Assembly (NCBI GenBank): GCA_016714225.1
Contig: JADJNS010000019.1
Coordinates: forward strand, 186,001-250,000
Reading direction: 5' to 3'
DNA: 64,000 nt
Origin: Archangiaceae bacterium
GTDB taxonomy: Bacteria; Myxococcota; Myxococcia; Myxococcales; Myxococcaceae
Shown: positions 33,343 through 42,159 of the stretch, one piece after another
How positions within the stretch are numbered: position 1 is the stretch's first letter
Layout of the letters: each line of letters opens with the position of its first letter
Made by a program: the position numbers and the translations under genes
Notes under the pieces: generated by a model
The model's database searches: none
Told to the model about the DNA's origin: nothing
The model's input: the letters and a program-made list of their open reading frames with translations, nothing else

Positions 33343-34462
33343 GCTGCTGCTGGTCGGCGGTGGGCTGGCCAACGGGCTGTTGGCGGCGCGGCTGTGCGCG
33401 CTGCGGCCCGAGGTGCCGTTCACCCTGCTCGAGGCGGGGCTCACCCTGGGCGGCAACCACACCTGGAGCTTTCATGAATCAGACGTGAGCGCCGAGGCGC
33501 TCGGTTGGCTCGCCGCGCTCGGCGCGCGGCGCTTCGAAGGGCACCAGGTGAAGCTGCCCGGCTGCGAGCGCGCCTTGAGCGGCGCGTACTGGTCGCTCAG
33601 GTCAGACGACTTTCACCGCGCGCTGTCTGCCCGGTTGGCAGGGCGGGTGCGGTTCGGCGCGCGGGTGCGCGAGCTCGGCGCGCGCCGGGTCGAGCTCGAG
33701 GGCGGCGAGGTGCTCGAGGCCCGCGGCGCGGTCATCGACGCGCGCGCCCGGCCGCCCGAGGGCCCGTGCGGGTACCAGAAGTTTCTCGGGCAGGAGCTCG
33801 AGCTCGAGGCGCCGCACGGCCTGTCGTGCCCGCTCTTGATGGACGCGACCGTCGAGCAGCTCGACGGCTTTCGCTTCATCTACGTGCTGCCCTGGAGCGA
33901 GCGCAGCGTGCTGGTGGAAGACACCGTCTACTCCGACACCGCCGCGCTCGACGGCGAGGCGTTTCGGGCCCGCATCGCCGAGTGGGTGCGCGCGCGCGGC
34001 TGGCGGGTACGCGCGGTGACGCGCGAAGAGCAGGCGGCGTTACCGATTCCGCTCGGCGGGCGGGCCCCTCGACTGACCCACCCGATGCTGGGCGTCTCGG
34101 CCGGCTTCTTTCACGCCACCACCGGCTACTCGCTGCCCTTCGCGGTGCAGCTCGCCGAGCGCGTGGCCACCCTGCCCTCGTTCGCCGCCGAGCCGCTCAC
34201 CGCGCTGCTCGCGCGCGAGGCGAAGCGGCACTGGCGGCGGCAGGGCTTCTTTCGACTGCTCAACCGCATGCTGTTCCGCGGCGCCGCTCCCGCCGAGCGG
34301 GTGCGGGTGTTCTCGTCTTTCTACCGCCACGACGAACAGCTCATCGGCCGGTTCTACGCCGGCAGCTTGAGCTTCTTCGACATCGTGAAGGTGCTGGCGC
34401 GGGGCGCCAGCACCGTGCCGGCGCACAAGGCCATTCCCGCCGCGCTGGCCGCTTCGACCTAG
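33323..34462 (+). CDS. crtY: Lycopene beta-cyclase, CrtY type
   Basis: The 379-residue protein has an N-terminal FAD/NAD-binding motif LLLVGGGLANGLLAARL and LGGNHTWSFHE, then the CrtY hallmarks GFRFIYVLPW and VLVEDTVYSD, the late SAGFFHATTGYSLPFAVQLAE, and a C-terminal RMLFRGA. CrtY forms the beta-ionone ring; a single CrtY in a cluster with CrtC suggests one end is cyclised and the other hydrated, giving a monocyclic carotenoid. Myxococcus uses the unrelated two-subunit CrtYc/CrtYd cyclase, so this is a different solution. It is encoded outside the main operon, overlapping the 3' end of the YtfJ-like gene. Confidence 0.9.
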   Translation: MSAPSAELLLVGGGLANGLLAARLCALRPEVPFTLLEAGLTLGGNHTWSFHESDVSAEALGWLAALGARRFEGHQVKLPGCERALSGAYWSLRSDDFHRALSARLAGRVRFGARVRELGARRVELEGGEVLEARGAVIDARARPPEGPCGYQKFLGQELELEAPHGLSCPLLMDATVEQLDGFRFIYVLPWSERSVLVEDTVYSDTAALDGEAFRARIAEWVRARGWRVRAVTREEQAALPIPLGGRAPRLTHPMLGVSAGFFHATTGYSLPFAVQLAERVATLPSFAAEPLTALLAREAKRHWRRQGFFRLLNRMLFRGAAPAERVRVFSSFYRHDEQLIGRFYAGSLSFFDIVKVLARGASTVPAHKAIPAALAAST

Positions 34463-34550
34463 ACTGCCGCGGCCAACGCCCCTCTCGCTGCGGTCTCGTT
34501 CGCGTCGCGACGGCCCGGTAACCTGTTCGGTGCTCTAGACTGCGCGGCGG

Positions 34551-35057
34551 GTGAAGACGCTTCTGCTCTCGGCGCTGACGCGGCAGTTCCTCATTCAGGG
34601 GGCGCGCTTCGCCCAGGCGCACCCCAACGACTGGCTGATGTGGGAGGCCGGCGCCCTGAGCGTGCCGCGCGGCAACATCGCCACCGCCAACACGGTGAGC
34701 CAGGGGCTCGACGCCCGCGCCGACCGGCCCAGCGTCGGAGACCCGCTCTGCTTCGCGCTGCCCCCCACCTCGGAGGGCGTCACGGTGACCATCGGCCGGT
34801 CAGAGGGCAACGACCTGGTGCTGAGCGACGACGCGGTGTCGCGGCACCACTGCACCCTGGTGTTCACCGGCGGCGGGTGGACGGTGACCTCGGCGGCCGA
34901 GGGCCACTCGCTCGAGCTCGAGGGCGCCCAGGTGCCGTTCGGTCAGTGGCACACCGTCTCGTCGGGCCAGAAGCTCGGCCTGGGGCACCTCGCGCTCACC
35001 CTCTTCACCTCGCACGGCATGCTGCTGCGGCTGGCGCAGAAATTGGCGAGGCGTTGA
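34551..35057 (+). CDS. FHA-domain protein
   Basis: The 168-residue cytosolic protein has a forkhead-associated domain at ~80-150 with the phosphothreonine-binding signature GRSEGNDLVLSDDAVSRHHC (Gly-Arg, Ser and Ser-Arg-His). FHA domains bind pThr peptides, often on Ser/Thr-kinase substrates, which are abundant in myxobacteria. The N-terminal 70 residues are of unknown function. The GTG start follows GCGGCGG. It is separated by 88 bp from crtY and 25 bp from the cytochrome gene. The partner kinase is not in the window. Confidence 0.87.
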   Translation: MKTLLLSALTRQFLIQGARFAQAHPNDWLMWEAGALSVPRGNIATANTVSQGLDARADRPSVGDPLCFALPPTSEGVTVTIGRSEGNDLVLSDDAVSRHHCTLVFTGGGWTVTSAAEGHSLELEGAQVPFGQWHTVSSGQKLGLGHLALTLFTSHGMLLRLAQKLARR

Positions 35058-35082
35058 GGGCGCTCGACTACGGTGCGCGCTC

Positions 35083-36015
35083 GTGCGCTCTCTCTGCCTG
35101 CTGCTGCTGCTCGCGTTCACTGCCTGCCTCAAGTCTCGCCCCGCTTCTGACGAGAAGGTCGAGCCGACCTCGCAGCGCGTCGAGCGCGGCGCGTACCTCG
35201 CCAACGGCGTGCTGGGCTGCGTGGCCTGTCACTCCACCCCCGACGACGCGGTGTTCTCGCGACCGGTGAAAGAGGGCACCGCTGCGGGCGCCGGCGGCGA
35301 GTGCTGGACGAAGGCGAACGGGTTTCCCGGCACGCTGTGCGCGCCGAACCTGACCGCCGACGACGAGACCGGCCTGGGCCTGTGGAGCGACGGCGAAATC
35401 ATGCGCGCCGTGCGCGAGGGCATCGGCCGGCACGGCAACGGGCTGTTCCCCATCATGCCGTACCGCGACTACGCCGGTCTGTCGGACGAAGACACCCGCG
35501 CGGTGGTCGCGTACCTGCGCACGCTGCCGGCGGTGAAGCACAGCGTGCCGGCGAAGGAGCTCGACTTTCCGGTCGGGCTGTTCATTCGCTTCGCGCCCCG
35601 CCCGCTCGAGGGGCCGGTGCCCGAGCCCGACCACGCCGACGAGGTCGCGTACGGCCGGTACCTGGGCAAGGTCTGCATTCGCTGCCACTCGCCCGTCGAC
35701 GGGCGCGGCCGCATCGTCGAGGGGCAGGAGCTCGGCGGCGGGCAGACCTTCAAGCTCGGCAACGGCGGCGCGGTGACCAGCGTGAACCTCACCCCGCACC
35801 CCACCGGCCTCGGCGGGTGGACGAAAGAGTCGTTCATCGCCCGGTTTCGCGGCGCCGCCACGCCGACGCCGTGCGACCCGAAGCTCAACACCGTGATGCC
35901 CTGGCTCGCGTTCTCGACCATGACCGACGAAGACCTCGGCGCCCTCTACGCGTGGCTGCGCACCGTGCCCGCCCTCGACCACAAGGTCGCCCCGTGGAGC
36001 TTCGGCTCGCCGTGA
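35083..36015 (+). CDS. Di-haem cytochrome c lipoprotein
   Basis: The 310-residue exported protein has a lipobox-like signal (LLLLLAFTACLK) and two haem-attachment motifs, CVACH at residues 46-50 and CIRCH at ~198-202. Met-containing segments that could supply axial ligands (FPIMPYRD, STMTDEDLGALYAWL) follow each. It resembles the di-haem cytochrome subunits of alcohol/aldehyde dehydrogenases and related electron carriers. It would transfer electrons in the periplasm. No dehydrogenase partner is adjacent, so the electron donor is unknown. The GTG start at 35083 opens the signal peptide. Confidence 0.88.
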   Translation: MRSLCLLLLLAFTACLKSRPASDEKVEPTSQRVERGAYLANGVLGCVACHSTPDDAVFSRPVKEGTAAGAGGECWTKANGFPGTLCAPNLTADDETGLGLWSDGEIMRAVREGIGRHGNGLFPIMPYRDYAGLSDEDTRAVVAYLRTLPAVKHSVPAKELDFPVGLFIRFAPRPLEGPVPEPDHADEVAYGRYLGKVCIRCHSPVDGRGRIVEGQELGGGQTFKLGNGGAVTSVNLTPHPTGLGGWTKESFIARFRGAATPTPCDPKLNTVMPWLAFSTMTDEDLGALYAWLRTVPALDHKVAPWSFGSP

Positions 36016-36040
36016 CGTTCGGTCGGCGGCGCCCCCGCCT

Positions 36041-36379
36041 TCAGGCGCCGGGCTCGGTCTTCGCCCAGGCGAGCCGCGCGATGGCGCCGCTGAAGTGCAG
36101 GCGCTGCGGCTCTGACGGGTGCAAGAGCCTGAGCGCGACGCCGAGGTCTTTCTCTACCCGCACCACGTCGCCGGCGACGTGCAGCGGCACGGCGAACTGG
36201 GGGAACTTCACGTCGACCGCGATGCGGTCGCCGATGCCGTACGGCAGGCCGCGCACGAACATGCCGTCGGTCGAGACGTCGCGGGTCACCGTGTTCACGC
36301 CCGAGCGCCCGTCGACCACCCCGAGCGAGGCCCGAACGCGCAGCTGCCGGCGGCGATCTGACGCGACGATCACGGCCAC
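36041..36379 (-). CDS. PilZ-domain protein
   Basis: The 112-residue protein is a single PilZ domain: the Arg-rich N-terminal DRRRQLRVR (RxxxR motif), and about 20 residues later DVSTDGMFV, the D/N-x-S-x-x-G motif. Together these bind cyclic di-GMP. The C-terminal part has GVALRLLHPSE. It probably acts as a small c-di-GMP receptor affecting motility or surface properties. It is convergent with the cytochrome gene 25 bp away and stands alone. Confidence 0.9.
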   Translation of the reverse strand: MAVIVASDRRRQLRVRASLGVVDGRSGVNTVTRDVSTDGMFVRGLPYGIGDRIAVDVKFPQFAVPLHVAGDVVRVEKDLGVALRLLHPSEPQRLHFSGAIARLAWAKTEPGA

Positions 36380-36433
36380 ACTCTAGACACCGGGCAGATC
36401 TCCCACGAAACAAACTTCCCACGGGGTGTCACT

Positions 36434-37291
36434 TCAGAAGTTCGCGCCCACGCCCGCGCTGAGCACGAACGGGTTCACCGTCACGTGCACCTCGTTGTCG
36501 CCCACCCGCGCCGCCTCGTAGAGCGGCAGCCGCGGCAGCCGCACCCAGAGGTTCTTCACCCGCGCGGTGAGCTCGAGCCCGGCGATGTATTTGAGGTCGA
36601 CCGTGGCGTAGAGCCAGCGCCAGATTCTGAAGTCCAACCCACCCTGCACCACGAAGCCGAGCGCGTTGGGCACCTCCATGGTGGGGGTCGCCACCTCGGT
36701 CAGCACCGGGTTGGTGATGCGCGCCTCGAGGGTGATGAGGTAACTCACCCCCAGGCCCAGGTACGGCTGCAGCCTCCAGAGCGGCCCGAACCGCCAGGTG
36801 GCGGTCAGCACCGGAGGCAGCACCTTCGCCTCGCCCAGCTCGCTGCCCAGCGCCGGCACACCGGTGGGCAGGTTGCCCAGCGCGTAGGGCGCGAGCGACT
36901 TGTCGGTGAGCGAGCCGCGCGTGGTCATCTTCAGCGTGAACGGCGCCGCCAGCACCGTCTCGATCGACAGCCGTCTCCCCAGCCACGGCAGCGTCCACCC
37001 CAGAATCGCCGCTGGCATGTACGCGGGAGACAGCCCCACCCCCGAGCCGGGAATCGGCCCGTCGCTCACCGAAAGGCGCGCCGGCCCCACCACGTTCTGC
37101 AACGACACTTCGCTGCTCGAGGCGGCCGGAGCAATCACCAGCCCGCCGACCCGCAAGAACAGCCCGGTGCCGAACAGGCGCGACGCGTCGACCGCGACCG
37201 GCGCCGCATCGACCGGGGCCGCCACCGCATCTTCTGCGGCGCGCGCGGCCGACGACGCCACCACCACCACCATGAACGCGAGCGCTCTCAT
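36434..37291 (-). CDS. OmpW-like outer-membrane beta-barrel protein
   Basis: The 285-residue protein has a signal peptide (MVVVVASSAARA), alternating beta strands, and the OmpW features SPAYMPAAILGW, PPVLTATWRFGP, LQPYLGLGVSYL and YATVDLKYIAGLE. It ends in the terminal Phe typical of outer-membrane barrels (GVGANF). OmpW barrels have eight strands and are linked to transport of small hydrophobic molecules. This one is longer than usual because of an Ala-rich N-terminal extension. Its ATG overlaps the stop of the Ig-like lipoprotein gene (ATGA), so the two are co-produced and may form one envelope complex. Confidence 0.87.
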   Translation of the reverse strand: MRALAFMVVVVASSAARAAEDAVAAPVDAAPVAVDASRLFGTGLFLRVGGLVIAPAASSSEVSLQNVVGPARLSVSDGPIPGSGVGLSPAYMPAAILGWTLPWLGRRLSIETVLAAPFTLKMTTRGSLTDKSLAPYALGNLPTGVPALGSELGEAKVLPPVLTATWRFGPLWRLQPYLGLGVSYLITLEARITNPVLTEVATPTMEVPNALGFVVQGGLDFRIWRWLYATVDLKYIAGLELTARVKNLWVRLPRLPLYEAARVGDNEVHVTVNPFVLSAGVGANF

Positions 37292-40197
37292 CGCAGCGGG
37301 TCTCCGACCACGGTGAGGTGCATCTCGCCCTTGGGAATTCGCATTTGAATGCCGCCGCTCAACCCCAGCGCGCGAATGTTCACGCTCAGTGGCACGTCGG
37401 CGAGGTTGGCCATCGCCACCCGCATGCGCCCGTCGGGCAGAAACGTCACCGGCCCCTTCAGCACCACGTCGAGCGGCTTGCTCTGCAGGTCGTGCGAGGC
37501 GAGCCCGCCCGCGATGCTCAGGTCGGGCGCGTCGAGGTAGATCGACTGCCGAATGACGAACACCGGGTTCGGCGCGCTCGCCTCTTTGATGATGTAGCCG
37601 TACGCCGGGCCCGACGGCTCGCGCACCCGCATGATGAGCTGACGCGTGGGCAGGTCGTTCATCGGCACGATGCCCACCACCCGCGTGTCCATCGACAGCG
37701 AGGTGTTGAGCAGCGAGTTGGGCAGCACCCGCACCTGCAGGCACGGCCCGCTGCCCTGACCGATGGCTCCGTTCGCCGAGACGGGGCACTGCGCGAGCAC
37801 CTTGCCCACCGTCACCGGCAGCTCGGCGTGCAGCGCGGTGCAGACCTGGGTGCCGGTGAGCGCCGGCACGCAGTCGGCGCCGTTGAGCGAGGCCGAGGTG
37901 ACGATGCCGGTGGTGCCGGTGACCTCCATCGCCACCCGGTTCTCGTCGTGCACGGTCTCGTCGGGGTCGATGGCGCCGTTGTCGTTGACGTCGGTGTACG
38001 GCTCGCTGGCGAACGGCTGCGAGCTGTCGGGGGTGGCCGCGGCGCCGGTGAACGGCACCACCACGTCTGGCCCGCCCGCCGAGCTGCCCGCCAGCGGGTC
38101 GGTGTCGAGCGGCACGCCCGAGACGCTGCAGATTTCTGTGCTCGCGCAGGTGGCGTTGGCGCCCGCCACCAGCACCAAGCGATAGTGCGTGCCCTCGACC
38201 CACGGCGCGGCAGGCACGAAGCGGAAGCCGCGGTCGGACGCGCGCAGGGTGCCCTTCACCGCTTCCACGCAGGTGCCGGCGGCGTCGAGCCGCTCGACCC
38301 GCACCGCGCCGGTGTCGCAGCCGGCGCCGAGCTGAAGGCCGCGCATCGGCTGGGTGAAGCCGGCGGCGAGCTGCTGGTTCGCCGGCATCGAGAACGCCAC
38401 GTAGAGGTCGTCGGTGGTCTGCCCGCCGCTGCACGCTCCACCCGAGGCGAAGCTCTGCCGCACCAGCGCGCACGGCGCCCCCACCGTCAATGAGAGCAGC
38501 TTCGGCGGAGCGGCGGTCGCGCTGAACGGCGCGACGTCGAACGCCAGCGTGCTCTGCCCCGACAGCGCGTCGTCCGAGGCCGGCTGCACCGGAGCGCCGC
38601 GCAGCGTGGTGAGACCCGACCAGCTGAAGCCCACGCGCGCACCGTCGGCGAGCCGCCGCGACGGCTGCACGATGACCACCGAGCCATCGACGCGGTGGGT
38701 GAACGGCACCGCGGCGCCGTTCTCGGTGAGCGTGAACGTGGCGAGGGTGGCGCTCACCGGCGCGGTGAACACCAGCTCGACCTTGCCGTCGGGCGCGGCG
38801 GCCTTCGACCCGCTGGCGGGGAAGGTGGCGAAGACGCGCGGAGCGGGCTCGGCCGGCGAGGTGACCATCGCGCCGGTGCGGGTGCGCAGCGACAGGGCGG
38901 TGGGCGCGACGTTGATGCCGAGGGTGCCGAGCTCGAGCGCTCCGACCTGGTCGATGACCAGCTGATCGCCGTCGATGCGCGAGAGGCCCAGCAAACGCAC
39001 GCCCATCAGCGTCTGCGCCGACATCGCGTTGCCCTGGGGGTCATCGGCGGTCACCAGCGTGTCCATCGTCAGGTCGATGAACGGCGGCGCCTTGTCGTCG
39101 GGCAGCTGGGTGGCGGGCCGGTAGGGGCTGCGGGTGAGGTAGCCGACGGTGTCGTTGAGCAGGGTGAAGTGCAGGGTTCGGGTCTGGTACCCCGACGCGA
39201 TTTCGCCCCCGAACGCGACGGCGAGCGGCGAGAGGTCGAGCGTCTGCCCGCGGCGCAGAATCATCGGTATCGGGCCGCCGAACGCGTCGCCGGCGCCGAG
39301 CTCGGCCTCGAGCGCGCCGCCGATGACGCCCAGGGTGGCGGTGCCGATCAGCGGCGACTCGCCGCGGCTGGCGTTGAGCGCGAAGCCCGAGAGCTCGGAG
39401 GTGGCGGTCGAGCCCTCAGTCCAAGGCGGGGCGATGGCGAGCTTCTGCCGCACCACCCCCTCGTCAGGCGCCGACCGCTGCGGCACCAGCTGCGCGCTCA
39501 AGTCGGGCACCGCCTCGCCGCCGAGGTCTCTCACCCCGTGCACCGCGAGGGTGAAGGTGGTGCCGGGGGTGAGGTCTTGGGTCGGGTCGACCACCACGTG
39601 CACCCCACCCGCGCTCAGGTGCGCCGGCACCGCGCCGCTCGGGCCCTCGAGCGTGACGGTGCTCGAGGTCACGGTGGCGGGGTCGATGGGCTCCGAGAAG
39701 ATGAGCCGCACCGGCGACGCATCGAGAAAGGGCAGCGCGCCGCCGTCGAGCGGAGCGTCTTGCAGCGCGAGCACGGTGGCGGCCGCACCGGGAATCGGGC
39801 GGTACACCCGGGTGGTGAAGCGCAGCAGGGGGTCGGCGCCCAGGTTGGTGGCTTGAGGCATGACCGCGCCGGCGCTGACCCGAACGCGGTAGAGCGTGGC
39901 CTCGTCGAACGGCGCGGCGGGAGCGAAGACCAGCGTGTCACCGCCGACCACGCTGAGCGTGCCCGGCACCGCTCCGGCGGGGCCTTCGACGCACACCGCG
40001 CTGCAGTCGTACGCCGGCATGGCGGCGATGGGGTCAGAGAAGTGCAGCACCACCGAGGCGCGAACCGGCACGTCGCGCTGACCGTCGCGCGGCCAGGTGA
40101 AGGTCAGGCCCGGGCCCGCTGCGACAGGCGGCGCCTTCGGCTCGGGCGCCGACGACGCGCAGGCGGTAAAGAGGAGTGCCGGGAGCCAGGCGCGCAT
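37288..40197 (-). CDS. Large lipoprotein with bacterial Ig-like (SbsA-type) domains
   Basis: The 969-residue protein has a lipobox (LPALLFTACASS). It then shows repeated Ig-like modules of the SbsA/Big_5 kind, recognised by SVVLHFSDPIAAM, VRLIFSEPIDPATV, KVELVFTAPVSATL and LYVAFSMPANQQL, each about 100-130 residues from the next. One segment (TDVNDNGAIDPDETV) resembles a calcium-binding loop. No catalytic domain is visible. It is probably a surface-displayed structural or adhesive protein, translated together with the OmpW-like barrel downstream. The promoter side carries a MITE-like repeat (40266-40467). Confidence 0.85.
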   Translation of the reverse strand: MRAWLPALLFTACASSAPEPKAPPVAAGPGLTFTWPRDGQRDVPVRASVVLHFSDPIAAMPAYDCSAVCVEGPAGAVPGTLSVVGGDTLVFAPAAPFDEATLYRVRVSAGAVMPQATNLGADPLLRFTTRVYRPIPGAAATVLALQDAPLDGGALPFLDASPVRLIFSEPIDPATVTSSTVTLEGPSGAVPAHLSAGGVHVVVDPTQDLTPGTTFTLAVHGVRDLGGEAVPDLSAQLVPQRSAPDEGVVRQKLAIAPPWTEGSTATSELSGFALNASRGESPLIGTATLGVIGGALEAELGAGDAFGGPIPMILRRGQTLDLSPLAVAFGGEIASGYQTRTLHFTLLNDTVGYLTRSPYRPATQLPDDKAPPFIDLTMDTLVTADDPQGNAMSAQTLMGVRLLGLSRIDGDQLVIDQVGALELGTLGINVAPTALSLRTRTGAMVTSPAEPAPRVFATFPASGSKAAAPDGKVELVFTAPVSATLATFTLTENGAAVPFTHRVDGSVVIVQPSRRLADGARVGFSWSGLTTLRGAPVQPASDDALSGQSTLAFDVAPFSATAAPPKLLSLTVGAPCALVRQSFASGGACSGGQTTDDLYVAFSMPANQQLAAGFTQPMRGLQLGAGCDTGAVRVERLDAAGTCVEAVKGTLRASDRGFRFVPAAPWVEGTHYRLVLVAGANATCASTEICSVSGVPLDTDPLAGSSAGGPDVVVPFTGAAATPDSSQPFASEPYTDVNDNGAIDPDETVHDENRVAMEVTGTTGIVTSASLNGADCVPALTGTQVCTALHAELPVTVGKVLAQCPVSANGAIGQGSGPCLQVRVLPNSLLNTSLSMDTRVVGIVPMNDLPTRQLIMRVREPSGPAYGYIIKEASAPNPVFVIRQSIYLDAPDLSIAGGLASHDLQSKPLDVVLKGPVTFLPDGRMRVAMANLADVPLSVNIRALGLSGGIQMRIPKGEMHLTVVGDPLR

Positions 40198-40265
40198 CAG
40201 GGCGCCATGTCACGGCCCCCCGCCGTACCGCAAGCCGCGGCGCACCCGATGAAACGAAGACCGCG

Positions 40266-40467
40266 CACCCTGAGCGAAGCGCGCGGCGAACGCGGTGCCG
40301 AAGTCGAACGGGTGCCGCCGCAGCTGAAACGCGCAGCGCCGCATACTCCATGCGCCAAGCAGCAGAGCGTGCGCACCAGTACGATGGAGTATCTGCGCTC
40401 GAGCCTTCGACGGACGACGGCAGGGTTCGATGGTTCGACAGGCGCACCATCACCCTGACCGCTCTCG
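40266..40467. repeat. MITE-like repeat, copy 1 (~200 bp)
   Basis: This element, from CACCCTGAGC to CCGCTCTCG, matches a second copy at 50234-50426 with an estimated three-quarters or more identity by eye. Inside is an inverted repeat ATACTCCAT (40343-40351) / ATGGAGTAT (40384-40392). It encodes nothing convincing. It ends 1 bp from the stop of the gene at 40469 and lies upstream of the Ig-like lipoprotein gene. No terminal inverted repeats typical of a transposase family were found. Confidence 0.75.
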
Positions 40468-40468
40468 C

Positions 40469-40819
40469 CTACCCCGAAATCTTCGCGGGGCGAGGCGGCT
40501 TCTTGGGCGCGCGCGCGTCGCGGCGGAACTCGGCCTGGAAGTTGTGCACCAGCGACGGCGGCAGGGGGTGCGCCTTGAAGTACGCGCCCATCGCCTGCTT
40601 GAGCGCGGCGGGGTCTTTCACCTTGTTCATGCCCGAGCGCATCAGGAAGGCGCCGAAGATGGTGCTGATGTTCTCGGGCAGCTTGTCGAGCGGCTGCTTG
40701 CTCGAGAGCAGCACCAGGGCGACCAGGTCTTGAACGGTGGTGGGCGAGTACAGCGGCCCCCCAGCAGGGTTCCGCTGCGCCATCACCTTCTCGAGCCACA
40801 CCCCGAAGTTGAAAGCCAT
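40469..40819 (-). CDS. Hypothetical small protein
   Basis: The 116-residue protein is predicted mostly helical, with LYSPTTVQDLVALVLLSS, LPENISTIFGAFLMRSG and a basic, Pro-rich C-terminus (APKKPPRPAKISG). There is no signal peptide and no family is recognised. The coding character (GC-rich third positions, no competing frame) supports a real gene. It lies 20 bp downstream of the peptidoglycan-binding-like gene on the same strand and may share its transcript. Confidence 0.7.
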   Translation of the reverse strand: MAFNFGVWLEKVMAQRNPAGGPLYSPTTVQDLVALVLLSSKQPLDKLPENISTIFGAFLMRSGMNKVKDPAALKQAMGAYFKAHPLPPSLVHNFQAEFRRDARAPKKPPRPAKISG

Positions 40820-40839
40820 GCTCGGCTTTCTAGCCTCTT

Positions 40840-41985
40840 TTAGACGGGAACCGGGACCATGCGACCACCGCGCGGAGCGGGCGCCGCCGTGCTCGTGCCG
40901 GCGCTCGACAGCAGCTGCTGCCGAATGCCCTCGAGGAAGGCGTCGACGTCTTGCTCGGAGTTCTTCATCGGGTCGAAGCCGAGCGTCTCGGCGCCGATGC
41001 CGGCGAGGAACTCGCGGGAGTTGGGCATCGCTTCGATCTGCTCGGCGACCCCAGCCGTGGCGGCCGCGAAGGACTCGGGGGTCACGGGGCCCTGGGCCTG
41101 GAGCGCGTTCATGTCCACTCCGCCGCCCAGCAGCCGAATCATGTTGTCGATGCGCTGCTCACCGGTCATCTCGGGAGCCGGCTGCTGGCCACCAGACGAG
41201 GCGACGAGCTGGTCGTGCAGCTGACCGAGGAAGTTGTCGACGTCGGCTTCCGAGTTGTGCATCGGGTCGAAGCCGAGCTGGCCCTGGCCGATCTCCGCCA
41301 GCTGCTCGCGCGAGTCGGGAGCGGCCTGCATCTTCGCCGCGAGGTCGGCGATGGCGAGCTGAAACTCTTCCGGCGAGACCTGGCCATCGGCCCCGGCGAT
41401 CGCGGTCATGTCGACCTTCTGCGACAGCGCGGTGACGGTGGCGTTGATGCGCTGCTCGCCGGTGTCGGTGCCGGGGTCGATCACCACCGGCGGAGGAGCC
41501 TTCGCCGGCTCGAAGGTGTCGGAGAGCTCGACCTTGGCTTTGACGTCGGCCTGGGACGACGAGAAGAAGCGGCTGAGGCGGCGCGCCGCAGCGGCGTCGA
41601 GGTCTTCCGGCAGGCCGTCGATGCGCGACATCTGCGCGAGGGCCTGGGCGGTCGCGGGGTCGAAGGTGCCGCTCGCTTCACCCGAGTAGAGGTGCGCGGC
41701 GATCAGATCTTGCTGGAGGCCGGTGACGGCGGCCTGGGTCTGCGGGCCGAACAGACCGTCGACCTCGGCCTTGTACGACTTGTTGCCGTAGTAGCCGGCG
41801 TGAACCAGGTCGTTCTGCAGCGACTTGAGCTTCTCGCCGCCTTCCGTCCATTTCTTGCCGTTCCACCCGATGCGGTAGTTGACCGGCAGCTCGCGGTACG
41901 CCGGCGCCTGCCGGTCGATGCTGTCAGGCGTCCGGGTGGTGATCACCGGGGTGCTGCCAGAGCTTGAATCGACAGGAATGCTCAC
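40840..41985 (-). CDS. Protein with peptidoglycan-binding-like domain and duplicated C-terminal helical repeat
   Basis: The 381-residue protein lacks a signal peptide. Residues ~45-115 resemble PG_binding_1 (LKSLQNDLVHAGYYG, VDGLFGPQTQAAVTGLQQDL). The second half contains two copies of a ~95-residue helical module, recognised by TGEQRINATVTAL / TGEQRIDNMIRLL, then SREQLAEIGQGQLGFDPMHNSE / SREFLAGIGAETLGFDPMKNSE. The duplication is recent enough to be obvious. The GTG start at 41985 has GGGAG upstream. It may act with secreted or phage-like machineries, but no partner is nearby. The function is unknown. Confidence 0.78.
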   Translation of the reverse strand: MSIPVDSSSGSTPVITTRTPDSIDRQAPAYRELPVNYRIGWNGKKWTEGGEKLKSLQNDLVHAGYYGNKSYKAEVDGLFGPQTQAAVTGLQQDLIAAHLYSGEASGTFDPATAQALAQMSRIDGLPEDLDAAAARRLSRFFSSSQADVKAKVELSDTFEPAKAPPPVVIDPGTDTGEQRINATVTALSQKVDMTAIAGADGQVSPEEFQLAIADLAAKMQAAPDSREQLAEIGQGQLGFDPMHNSEADVDNFLGQLHDQLVASSGGQQPAPEMTGEQRIDNMIRLLGGGVDMNALQAQGPVTPESFAAATAGVAEQIEAMPNSREFLAGIGAETLGFDPMKNSEQDVDAFLEGIRQQLLSSAGTSTAAPAPRGGRMVPVPV

Positions 41986-42060
41986 GAGGGGCTCCCAGGA
42001 AAGGGGTACGGGTCCAGTGTTGTCGTTTTCTCAGACGCTGGGGATATCGGGATGAGCGGC

Positions 42061-42089
42061 AAGGCGGTTCACAGATCTACCGCCTTTTT
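42061..42089 (+). terminator. Intrinsic-terminator-like hairpin with T-run
   Basis: AAGGCGGT (42061-42068) / ACCGCCTT (42079-42086) forms an 8-bp stem with a 10-base loop, followed by TTTC on the plus strand. Genes on both sides read leftward. It may act on the minus strand as the end of the 42160 gene with only weak T content, or stop antisense transcription. Confidence 0.5.
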
Positions 42090-42159
42090 CGCGACGATTT
42101 CACCAGTCGGCACCAGCACTTGTCACGCCCAGGCCTCACTTGGGCCATCAATCGGGGAC

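Noticed and set aside
34513..34517. A GTAAC half-site before the FHA gene
   Set aside because: The matching left half reads GCGAC, too far from the palindrome consensus to include.
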